This document shows, piece after piece, positions 9,174-17,070 of a DNA stretch of 29,191 nt. Numbering within the stretch: position 1 is the first letter of the stretch; every line of letters begins with the position of its first letter. The notes beneath the pieces were generated by a model. That model was not told the DNA's origin, made no database searches, and saw nothing but the letters and a program-made list of their open reading frames with translations. The stretch spans positions 1 to 29,191 of the forward strand of contig JAZNGX010000117.1 in NCBI GenBank assembly GCA_045576675.1, in the 5' to 3' direction. This stretch comes from JAZNGX01 sp045576675. Its GTDB lineage: Bacteria; Bacillota; Clostridia; Monoglobales; Firm-18. Both the position numbers and the translations under genes were made by a program.

Positions 9174-12098
9174 ATGAAAAAAGCAATATTATTACTTTTG
9201 ATATTTACTTTTGCGTTACCTTGTATTCCAACCCTTGCAGTAAGCAAGCCGGCGGTACACGTGTCCTTTAATGACAGCTCGGTTAAAAATGACGAGCTTG
9301 TGTCACTTAACTTTACAACGAGCAATGTTTCATATATTAACGGTGCTAACGGAAAAGGCATAAACATCGGCACAGGCGGATACATCCGCTGTGCCGCAGG
9401 CAGCCTTGGCGGACTTTTAAAAGGTGCGTCAGGCGTCACTCTTTCTGCATATGTAAAAAACGGTGAGGCTTCAAGCGGAGATTTGTTTGTAATCCGTTAT
9501 AATGGAACAAAAACAGGTATAAAGCTTGTAAAATCCGGCTCAGCCTTCACGGTGTCTGCAAGCTCAGACAGCAGCGAAAGCCTGCTTACTGCAACCTATG
9601 ATACCAAAGAAAGCTTTAACGACTGGACGCATATCGCTGTTGGGATAGATTTTGCAGGCAAAAAAGTAAAGTTTTATGTAAATGGGCAGTTGAAATATTA
9701 CACTGCAATGGCTTTTGTAAGCGATACATTTAATTTTGTAAGCGGTTCTGCAGTTGATAAAATCGGTGCAGCAGGGCTTATGCTTGATGAAGTTAAAATC
9801 TTTCCCGAGGCTGTCAGGGAAATCGAACCTGCCGGCTGGATAAAAATTGACGGTGGTACGTTAGAACAGCTTGCATACAAGGATATTTTAGAAGAAAATC
9901 TTGTAGCTCGCTTTTCGTTCAACGAGGGCGAGGGAAACATAGCCCGTTCAACAGGTAATGTAGAGGTAACAGGCAAGGCACAAACAACACTTGACTGGGT
10001 GCCCGGCATAGACGGAACTGCAGTTCAGTTTCATGCATACGAGCAAAACTGGCTTAACATAGGCAGCGCTGTATCAAGAGAATTAAATGATAAAAGCGGA
10101 ATGACAGTTTCGGGCTGGTTCTATTTTAATAAAGAGGCAGGCTCGGCATATGACAGCTGTATTATGACATTAAGTGCAGGCTTGAATGCACCGCTTCTTC
10201 GTTACTCTGTTTACGGCAGTGGTCTTGCCTTTGCGGAAACACGAAGCAGTGCAGACAATGTAACAGGAACGTCGTTTTATGAAGCAGGCAAACTGCCTTT
10301 TGGCGAGTGGGTGCATTTAACCCTTTCTGCCGACCTTGAGGCAAACACGCTTAAATATTATATTAACGGAGCTCAGGTAGAAGAGTATCATTACGAGGAT
10401 TTTGTGAATACTGCCTACAAAGAAACGGCATCACTTAATTATACCAACCCAAGCTTTATTGTAAACGAAGTAAAGGATATCGATACAATCGGCGGTGACC
10501 CGTCACTATCAGGCTACACTCACACCTTTAACGGGGCGATTGATGAATTAAGGGTGTATGACAGAGCGGTTACGGATGACGAGGTAAAATTTATTTATCT
10601 TGAAAATAAAAATGGTGACTGGCTGTCACAAAGCGAGGCAAATTATGTGAAGCTAAACACAATTTCGCAGAATGCAGTTATAATGGCTGCAGGGCATAAC
10701 GAAATTATTACAAAAAAAGAACGAAAAAGAATCGACTGGAATGATATAACTTCAACTCCTGTTTTATCATCAGGTAAGCTTATGATTCCTGCAAAGCTTG
10801 CAACAGATGTGTTTGGAGCAGAAGCATCAGAAAGCATTTCGGCAGAACAATTGGCAACTCAACTTGGAAAAACATATTACTATGACCAAAGCGGTCTGGC
10901 AGTAATCGGTACAGCTTCTGCAGTGTCACAGATAAGTGGTGACAAGGCTTATGCACAGTGGCTTTACAACGAGCTTACTGATTTGCCATATCCTCAGCAG
11001 ACAGCAGACCATTACAGCACACGTAAGGTTGTAAAATACGAGCCTAACACAAGGCTGTGGCATTCGTCACCATCAGTACTTGAATTGGCGGACGGCACAA
11101 TGCTTGCAACTCACGATACTGCAGGCAGAGGCACAACCTTCTACCGTTCAACAGATAATGGCGATACGTGGACTCAGGTGCATTATGATGAGTACGTTGT
11201 ATACGGAAGTCTGTTTGAAAACAAAGGCTCTGCGTATCTGTTTGGTGTAAGACGAGGCACAGGTGACCCTGCTGTTCCTGCTCTTTATAAGAGTGATGAC
11301 GGCGGCTTGACGTGGTCCTCCCCGTCAGACAGCAAAACAGGCTGGCTGGTTAACAGCAGCGGAACGTCTGTTATTACTCCTGCACATTCATCACCATTGC
11401 CTGTTTTAAAGCACAATGGCAGAATTTACAAATGCTTTGAAAAAAGCGGAAGCAACTGGAGAAGCTATTCTGTATGTGTTATATCAGCAGATGAAAATGC
11501 AGATTTGCTTGATGCAAATAGCTGGACAATATCGAATTTTGTAAGGCTTAACAGCTATACATCAAAATTCCCCGAGGGACTTCTTTATTCCGACCCCGGA
11601 ATGTGTGAGGCACAGCCGGTTGTGGGAAGAGATGGTAATATTTATATTCTGGCACGCTTTAACTCAGCGCCCAGTGTTGATTATGCGGCGGTATTAAAGC
11701 TTACAAGTGACAGTACACTTGTGTTTGACAGAATCATAAAGTTCCCGGGCGGAATGACAAAGTTCTACGTTCAGTACGACAGCAAAACAGATAAGTACAT
11801 AGCACTTGCAAACCCCAATATAGACCCTGACTATGTGCTTCAGAGATATTGCCTGTCACTTTTAGTGTCAGACGATTTGTTCAACTGGGAGGTTAAGGAA
11901 ACGCTTCTTGTTCCGAACTGGCTTGATAATTTCGAGCTTGGAACAACAAAGTATGCGTTCCAGTACCCAAGCTGGTATTTTGACGGCGACGATATTGTGT
12001 ATATCGTGCGTGAGGCAAACGTTGGTGCGTATAGCTATCACAACGGAAATTATACAACACTTTACACATTAAAAGATTATAAGAATTATTTAGACTAA
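9174..12098 (+). CDS. Secreted LamG-LamG-propeller protein, sialidase-superfamily, copy 2
   Basis: A 974-residue paralog of the preceding gene. The ATG at 9174 is chosen over a TTG at 9159 because GGAAG at 9161-9165 serves it and the signal peptide (MKKAILLLL) then begins normally. Domain order is the same: LamG 1, LamG 2 (NLVARFSFNEGEG ... LRVYDRAVTDDE), spacer, Asp-box propeller with boxes STDNGDTW (about 659-666) and SDDGGLTW. The spacer is shorter: about 37 residues present in copy 1, including MYVP and most of two strands, are missing, leaving GKLMIPAKL joined closely to AEQLATQLGK. The propeller is strongly conserved with copy 1 (FPGGMTKF, SDDLFNWEVKETLLVP), so selection seems to act on it. 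Its substrate is unknown. The FRIP arginine is again absent. Confidence 0.83.
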   Translation: MKKAILLLLIFTFALPCIPTLAVSKPAVHVSFNDSSVKNDELVSLNFTTSNVSYINGANGKGINIGTGGYIRCAAGSLGGLLKGASGVTLSAYVKNGEASSGDLFVIRYNGTKTGIKLVKSGSAFTVSASSDSSESLLTATYDTKESFNDWTHIAVGIDFAGKKVKFYVNGQLKYYTAMAFVSDTFNFVSGSAVDKIGAAGLMLDEVKIFPEAVREIEPAGWIKIDGGTLEQLAYKDILEENLVARFSFNEGEGNIARSTGNVEVTGKAQTTLDWVPGIDGTAVQFHAYEQNWLNIGSAVSRELNDKSGMTVSGWFYFNKEAGSAYDSCIMTLSAGLNAPLLRYSVYGSGLAFAETRSSADNVTGTSFYEAGKLPFGEWVHLTLSADLEANTLKYYINGAQVEEYHYEDFVNTAYKETASLNYTNPSFIVNEVKDIDTIGGDPSLSGYTHTFNGAIDELRVYDRAVTDDEVKFIYLENKNGDWLSQSEANYVKLNTISQNAVIMAAGHNEIITKKERKRIDWNDITSTPVLSSGKLMIPAKLATDVFGAEASESISAEQLATQLGKTYYYDQSGLAVIGTASAVSQISGDKAYAQWLYNELTDLPYPQQTADHYSTRKVVKYEPNTRLWHSSPSVLELADGTMLATHDTAGRGTTFYRSTDNGDTWTQVHYDEYVVYGSLFENKGSAYLFGVRRGTGDPAVPALYKSDDGGLTWSSPSDSKTGWLVNSSGTSVITPAHSSPLPVLKHNGRIYKCFEKSGSNWRSYSVCVISADENADLLDANSWTISNFVRLNSYTSKFPEGLLYSDPGMCEAQPVVGRDGNIYILARFNSAPSVDYAAVLKLTSDSTLVFDRIIKFPGGMTKFYVQYDSKTDKYIALANPNIDPDYVLQRYCLSLLVSDDLFNWEVKETLLVPNWLDNFELGTTKYAFQYPSWYFDGDDIVYIVREANVGAYSYHNGNYTTLYTLKDYKNYLD

Positions 12099-12113
12099 GA
12101 GAGGATGACAACA

Positions 12114-13934
12114 ATGAAAAAACTATTGGCGATTGTCCTTGCCACAGTGATGGCACTATCTATGGTAACAGTAACATATGCAGCAAAGGTGGAAGACAAT
12201 CTTGTTGCACACTGGAGCTTTGATGAGGCAGATGTTGTTTTGGAAAATGGTATAGTAAAAACAGTTAAGGATGTATCGGGGAATGGATATGATTTAACTG
12301 TTGATGATACTGCTAATGAATTGGTTGAAGGTTTTACAGGTAATGCTGTACGCTTTACAGATAAAGCATCAACAGGCAGCGATGGTAAGCATATGACCTT
12401 GACTGACGATACTAAATTTGCTGATTTTGTATCGAAAATTAACGGTAAACCAGGAACAACTGTATCTATGATGATAAAACGAATGGTATATGGTTCTGGT
12501 CACAATCCAAAGGTGTTTGATATTTTTTGTACTAAAGGCTCAGTATTTTCATTTACAACATCTACTACAACAATAGCTACTTTAAACAGACATATGATTA
12601 ACGGAAGTACTGCAAGCTCTGCAGCACAGAAAAACTTTATTCCTATAACAGGTGTTGATTTTGGACCCTTAGTTGCAAACAACAGTAACCCTGTGCGTAT
12701 CTATGAATGGTGTAATATTACTGTTGTTGCTGATTATACCGGTAAAACAGTCAAAGTATATGTTGATGGAGCATTGGCAGATACTTTAGATGCAACTTCA
12801 AAATTTACTGCTGATGTTTCAAGCTATGTTGCTACAGCTAATGACTACCTTGGTCTTGGTGCATACCATAATATGATAGATGAAGTAAAAGTTTTCAACA
12901 AAGCATTAACTGCAAATGAAGTTGCTGAAAATATATCTCCGGTACTTCATTATGGCTTTTCAGAGTTAACAAGCGCTAATACAATAGCAAACCAGACTGC
13001 ACGTGATGCACAGATTGCTTTGGATGGCGGAATTGTACCAAGTACTGATGTTTCAGTAACAAAGGGTGCGGTTGGCAATACACTTGATATTGCAGGAGCA
13101 GCCGGTGTAGCAAATAAAAGAGGTGGCTCTATATCTGCTAAGCTTCTCGAGCAAATGCTAAGTAAGTCAAAAGCGGTGTCTTTTTCAATGTGGGTAAGAC
13201 TTGGAGAGACTACAGGAATAACAAACACATTATGTTTATTTACAGAACGTTCTATGAATCCAGCACTTAGAGTTGATATGTATAAAGACGGAAGAGTTGG
13301 TTTTGTAACAAAGCTTAGCGGAGATTCTGGATATTCTTCAGCAGTCAGCTCAACAGGACTTATAAAAGCAGGAGATTTAAAATGGCATCATATTGCAGGA
13401 ACAGCTGATTATACCAATAAAAAGATTACAGTTTATGTTGATGGTGTGAAGGTAGCAGAAAATACTGCACCGAATTATACAGCAGCATACTATAATATAC
13501 CATTTAGCAGTGCTGTAGCTGATGATATTCAATTGAACACATACGGACATTGTTTAATGGACGAATTAAAGTGGTACAGACGTGCTTTAACTCCAAACGA
13601 GGTTGCTTTGGAATACAAGAAGGTTTATGGCTTGAATGTTGATGCAGATTTCACAGTTAATGCTGATTCTGTAGCTGCAAGCTGCAATGTGGCAAATACC
13701 ACAGGTAAAACTGTTGATGCATCACTTATCCTTGGTATGTACAACAAACACACAAACGAGCTGTTAAAGCTTGATATTGTTGATGTTAACGGTCTTGCAA
13801 CTGACACAGTAAAGCAAGAAACAATCACACTTTCAAATATCAACACACCTTCAGATTACAAATATAAATTATTTGTATGGGATGGCGTTGATACATTAAA
13901 GCCATATCAGTTGGTAGAACAGTACAATAAGTAA
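12114..13934 (+). CDS. Secreted double-LamG protein, paralog 3
   Basis: A 606-residue protein of the same build as the two ~600-residue paralogs. It has a signal peptide ending TYAA, LamG domain 1 (NLVAHWSFDEAD ... DEVKVFNKALT), LamG domain 2 (SFSMWVRL, WHHIAGTADY, DELKWYRRALT) and the C-terminal module (ADFTVNADSVAASCNV ... YKLFVWDGVDTLKPY). The ATG at 12114 is preferred: AGAGAGG at about 12098-12104 is about 9 bp upstream, whereas an ATG at 12105 touches it. LamG 1 is more diverged from paralogs 1 and 2 than they are from each other, and the DNA looks richer in GGT/GAT/AAT codons. It is the last gene of the run and is followed by a strong hairpin. Confidence 0.84.
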   Translation: MKKLLAIVLATVMALSMVTVTYAAKVEDNLVAHWSFDEADVVLENGIVKTVKDVSGNGYDLTVDDTANELVEGFTGNAVRFTDKASTGSDGKHMTLTDDTKFADFVSKINGKPGTTVSMMIKRMVYGSGHNPKVFDIFCTKGSVFSFTTSTTTIATLNRHMINGSTASSAAQKNFIPITGVDFGPLVANNSNPVRIYEWCNITVVADYTGKTVKVYVDGALADTLDATSKFTADVSSYVATANDYLGLGAYHNMIDEVKVFNKALTANEVAENISPVLHYGFSELTSANTIANQTARDAQIALDGGIVPSTDVSVTKGAVGNTLDIAGAAGVANKRGGSISAKLLEQMLSKSKAVSFSMWVRLGETTGITNTLCLFTERSMNPALRVDMYKDGRVGFVTKLSGDSGYSSAVSSTGLIKAGDLKWHHIAGTADYTNKKITVYVDGVKVAENTAPNYTAAYYNIPFSSAVADDIQLNTYGHCLMDELKWYRRALTPNEVALEYKKVYGLNVDADFTVNADSVAASCNVANTTGKTVDASLILGMYNKHTNELLKLDIVDVNGLATDTVKQETITLSNINTPSDYKYKLFVWDGVDTLKPYQLVEQYNK

Positions 13935-13943
13935 TTATTCATA

Positions 13944-13977
13944 ATAAATTGGAAGAGCTTTTGCTCTTCCAATTTAT
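13944..13977 (+). terminator. Hairpin terminator after the LamG run
   Basis: A 15-bp perfect stem (13944-13958 with 13963-13977; core GGAAGAGC/GCTCTTCC) with a TTTT loop, 9 bp after the stop of LamG paralog 3. The downstream side is AT-rich but lacks a clean T run, so termination may be partial. It separates the secreted-protein operon from the regulator gene. Confidence 0.75.
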
Positions 13978-13996
13978 AGAATATATAATTTCTGCC

Positions 13997-14025
13997 TTGA
14001 TAATAATTTAAAAATATGTTAGTAT
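13997..14025 (+). promoter_or_regulatory. Probable promoter of the AraC-family sensor-regulator
   Basis: TTGATA at 13997-14002 and TAGTAT at 14020-14025 are separated by 17 bp. It lies between the hairpin and the regulator's ribosome site (AGGAGG, 14044-14049), so the regulator appears to have its own transcript. Confidence 0.5.
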
Positions 14026-14058
14026 GACAGATGTATTAAAATGAGGAGGCGGCAAGAT

Positions 14059-16266
14059 ATGCTAAACAAATTCAAAAGTATATTTTCTAAAAACAGCATA
14101 CTTAATAAAATTCTGCTGCCATATATTTCTGTGCTTGTAATTCCGATACTTGTTATTACAATTATAATGTTTCAGATTAATTTTAATATGTATAAAACTG
14201 AAATTGCCGAAAAAACAGGCTCCGGAATTGAGAATTTAAGACAGATTGTGGATATTGAAATTGACGGACTTATGACAGTTACAAATATGGTGTTTTCCGA
14301 TACATCTCTTGCAGACACCTGGTCACGTAGTATGACTGACAATATGAGTCTTTATCAGAAAAAGCTTACAACCTATATGGGAACAAACAATTTTATAAAG
14401 GAAATCGGTGTTTATGTTCCTGAGTATAACTATGTGTTCTCTTCTGAGTCTCCGTCAAGTCTTGAAAATTATTCGGGCAGGATATACAAGTTTGGAAATT
14501 TCAGTCCCGACGAATTCAAACAGTTTATAAGCACCGAAGAGAAAATTTTATACATTCCTGTTCATGCAAGAAACATAGCAAGCTATAAGCATTATGCCTG
14601 CATTATAAAGGAGTCTGCTGTGTACAGCACAAACAACAGAATTGCTATAATCACTTTAGATGTGGATTATATAAATAATCTGTTTGATAATGTTAACGGT
14701 GACAGCTATATCTTTGATTCGGAGGGCAATGTAATTGCAGCTTCCACTACAAACCATAAGGTTCCGGGCGATGTGGTGTGGGAGCTTACAAAGACAGATA
14801 ATGAAAAAATTAACTACGAAAATGAAGTCTATTATATTAAAGCTATCACATCTAATTCTAATAACTGGCAATACGTATTATTATCCGAATATGACGATGT
14901 TTATAAAAACCTGTCATATGTGCAGTGGATATACACATTTATAATTCTTGCAGTTATCATTGCAGGAATACTGATACTTATGTACACCATAAAGCACGTG
15001 TACAGCCCGATAAGAAGCCTTGCATCGCATCTGGAAAGCTCTTCAGAGGATTTCAATGAGATAGAGGCAATAAGAAATAATGTTCAAAGCCTTGTTAAAA
15101 CAAATGAGGATTTGGAAAAGCGTGTAGAGGACGCATATGCAATTGCAAAGGAGCATATGTTCTATAAGCTTATTAACGGTGAAATTTCAGATGAGGCTGA
15201 GGCAAAGCGTCAGTTTGCATTTTATGATATAAATTTTGATTTTGATTATTATTACATCGCTCTTTTTGATGTTGAAGAATATGTCCATGAGGTTGTTTCT
15301 GAGGCAGTAAAGCTTTTAACAGACTACACAAAGGAATACAACTGCTTTACTATGTCAGTGTTTGAAAACCATAAGCTGTGCGTAATTTGCCCTGCATTGG
15401 ATAAAAATCACACATCTGAGGATTACGCACTTATAACAAATATGCGTGGCTTTTTAGAAGAAATTACAATGAGCAGAATTACCGTGGGTGTTGGTAATCC
15501 TGTGGCAGATATTTCTACAATCTGGAAGTCATATATTGAGGCACAAAGTGCTTCAGACTATAAGAAGATTAAAGGCTCGGGGCAGATACTTATGTTCCGT
15601 GACGTAAGCACATTGTCTGACAAAGCAGGATACACCGATAAGGATATCCAGAAGCTTGCTATATATATTAAAGCAGGCGAAATGAACAAAACCTTTGAAA
15701 TTATCGATGAAATTGTGCGTTCGCTTCACAATGTGTCGTTGCACGTTGCACAGTGTGTGTGCTTTGAGCTTATTATCGTGATTTTGAATGCAGTTTCTGA
15801 TAAGGTTGACGGCGATTTGTATTTCAGTAAATTTGATATTACAACTCTTGTGGAATTTGAAAGTATTAATTCACTTGTTGACGAGGTTAAGAAGTTCCTT
15901 AATGAGATTTTTGCTGAAGTGGAAAACAAGCACACCGAAACAGACAGATTTATTGACAGAATTGTGGAATATGTTAATGAAAACTATAATAAGCCGTTTT
16001 TCTCTGTTGATAATATCACTCAGCACTTTGGAGTGTCAACAACATATCTTGCACAGTATTTTAAAATGAAAAAGGGTATGACTGTTTCGGGATATATCAC
16101 AAAGGTACAGATTGACAACACCAAACGCATTTTGTTAAGCACCGATAAAACGATTAAAGAGATTGCCGATGAGGTTGGCTTTACCGATGTTTCAAACTTT
16201 ATACGAAAGTTTAAAGCACAAACAGGCGTAACCCCCGGTGTGTATCGCAAGGCAAATAAGAAATAA
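14059..16266 (+). CDS. Membrane-bound AraC-family regulator with extracytoplasmic sensor
   Basis: A 735-residue one-protein sensor-regulator. Start at ATG 14059: AGGAGG at 14044-14049 is ideally placed, and an ATG at 14041 overlaps that site. A first membrane segment lies at about 18-40, a second at about 290-312, with ~250 residues outside the membrane between them that look like a Cache-type ligand-binding domain (by layout; not provable by eye). A charged helical linker follows, then a middle domain, and a C-terminal AraC/XylS double helix-turn-helix at about 640-735 (IKEIADEVGFTDVSNFIRKF, TGVTPGVYRK). Proteins of this build in Firmicutes usually activate neighbouring glycan-use genes. Its position between the LamG operon and the hydrolase genes suggests it controls one or both. 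Ligand unknown. Confidence 0.87.
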   Translation: MLNKFKSIFSKNSILNKILLPYISVLVIPILVITIIMFQINFNMYKTEIAEKTGSGIENLRQIVDIEIDGLMTVTNMVFSDTSLADTWSRSMTDNMSLYQKKLTTYMGTNNFIKEIGVYVPEYNYVFSSESPSSLENYSGRIYKFGNFSPDEFKQFISTEEKILYIPVHARNIASYKHYACIIKESAVYSTNNRIAIITLDVDYINNLFDNVNGDSYIFDSEGNVIAASTTNHKVPGDVVWELTKTDNEKINYENEVYYIKAITSNSNNWQYVLLSEYDDVYKNLSYVQWIYTFIILAVIIAGILILMYTIKHVYSPIRSLASHLESSSEDFNEIEAIRNNVQSLVKTNEDLEKRVEDAYAIAKEHMFYKLINGEISDEAEAKRQFAFYDINFDFDYYYIALFDVEEYVHEVVSEAVKLLTDYTKEYNCFTMSVFENHKLCVICPALDKNHTSEDYALITNMRGFLEEITMSRITVGVGNPVADISTIWKSYIEAQSASDYKKIKGSGQILMFRDVSTLSDKAGYTDKDIQKLAIYIKAGEMNKTFEIIDEIVRSLHNVSLHVAQCVCFELIIVILNAVSDKVDGDLYFSKFDITTLVEFESINSLVDEVKKFLNEIFAEVENKHTETDRFIDRIVEYVNENYNKPFFSVDNITQHFGVSTTYLAQYFKMKKGMTVSGYITKVQIDNTKRILLSTDKTIKEIADEVGFTDVSNFIRKFKAQTGVTPGVYRKANKK

Positions 16267-16280
16267 AGCAAAAATAGTGC

Positions 16281-16309
16281 TTGCTTAGTTAGTTTTAATA
16301 TGATATAAT
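16281..16309 (+). promoter_or_regulatory. Extended -10 promoter of the hydrolase operon
   Basis: TTGCTT at 16281-16286, 17-bp spacing, TATAAT at 16304-16309 with TG one base upstream (extended -10). It is 25 bp before the GDSL hydrolase ATG and directly after the regulator gene. The weak -35 with a perfect -10 would suit an activator. Confidence 0.7.
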
Positions 16310-16334
16310 TTCAAAAAAAATCAGGGGTGTTATA

Positions 16335-17060
16335 ATGAAATTTTTACAGCTTTTAAAAAATAAGGAACAGAACAATAACGAAAACAAAGCCGCTACCATT
16401 GCGTTTTTTGGTGACAGTGTAACTCAGGGCTGCTTTGAGATTTACAAAACAGGCGAAAAAAGCTTCAGAACATTTTTTGATAATGAATACGGTTATCCTT
16501 ACAAGGTTAAAAAGATACTTTCAACCCTGTATCCTGATGCACCGATAAATGTAATAAACGGCGGCCTTAACGGAACTTCAACAGCGTTGGCAGTGACAAG
16601 AATTGACCGTGATATTTTAAATTACAAGCCTGACTTGGTTGTAATTTGCTTTGGTCTTAACGACTGCCACTGGGGTGTTGACAGAATTGGTGAGTTTGTT
16701 AACAACCTTGAAATCATATTCAAAAAAATTCTTGAAACAGGTGCAGAAATTATATATATGACACCAAATATGATGAATACAAAGGTTAATGACAGAATGT
16801 CTGATGCTCATTTTATCAGTATGGCTGAAACCGTTATGAAGCTTGAAAACGACGGCGTCCTTGAAAAGTTTGAAGAGGGTGCAAAGGAGCTTTGCAAAAA
16901 GTATAACGTACCTGTATGCGACTGCTATGCAAAGTGGAAAAAGATGGCGGAAATGGGCGTTGATACTTCAAGACTTTTATGCAACGATATTAATCATCCA
17001 AGTCGTGATATGCACTGGCTTTTTGCACACTCGCTGATTGAAACAATGTTTGAAAAATAA
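16335..17060 (+). CDS. SGNH/GDSL-family hydrolase, probable carbohydrate esterase
   Basis: A 241-residue protein with all SGNH blocks: FFGDSVTQG with Ser28, GGLNGTS (block II Gly), FGLNDCHWG with Asn109, and DINHPSRD with Asp218 and His221, giving a Ser28-Asp218-His221 triad. No signal peptide, so it should act in the cytoplasm. The family includes acetyl-xylan and rhamnogalacturonan acetylesterases, and many lipases or thioesterases. Given the rhamnosidase gene 10 bp downstream, removing acetyl groups from imported oligosaccharides is the likeliest job (inference). The ATG follows AGGGGTG at 16323-16329. First gene of a probable three-gene operon. Confidence 0.82.
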   Translation: MKFLQLLKNKEQNNNENKAATIAFFGDSVTQGCFEIYKTGEKSFRTFFDNEYGYPYKVKKILSTLYPDAPINVINGGLNGTSTALAVTRIDRDILNYKPDLVVICFGLNDCHWGVDRIGEFVNNLEIIFKKILETGAEIIYMTPNMMNTKVNDRMSDAHFISMAETVMKLENDGVLEKFEEGAKELCKKYNVPVCDCYAKWKKMAEMGVDTSRLLCNDINHPSRDMHWLFAHSLIETMFEK

Positions 17061-17070
17061 GGTGATTATT

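Noticed and set aside
6112..12098. Calling the two propeller proteins neuraminidases (nanH)
   Set aside because: Asp boxes are present, but the FRIP arginine motif is missing, and no sialic-acid catabolic genes lie nearby.
13944..13977. The long inverted repeat as a mobile-element end or attachment site
   Set aside because: Its position 9 bp after a stop codon and the stem-TTTT-stem form are explained by a terminator; there is no integrase or second copy.
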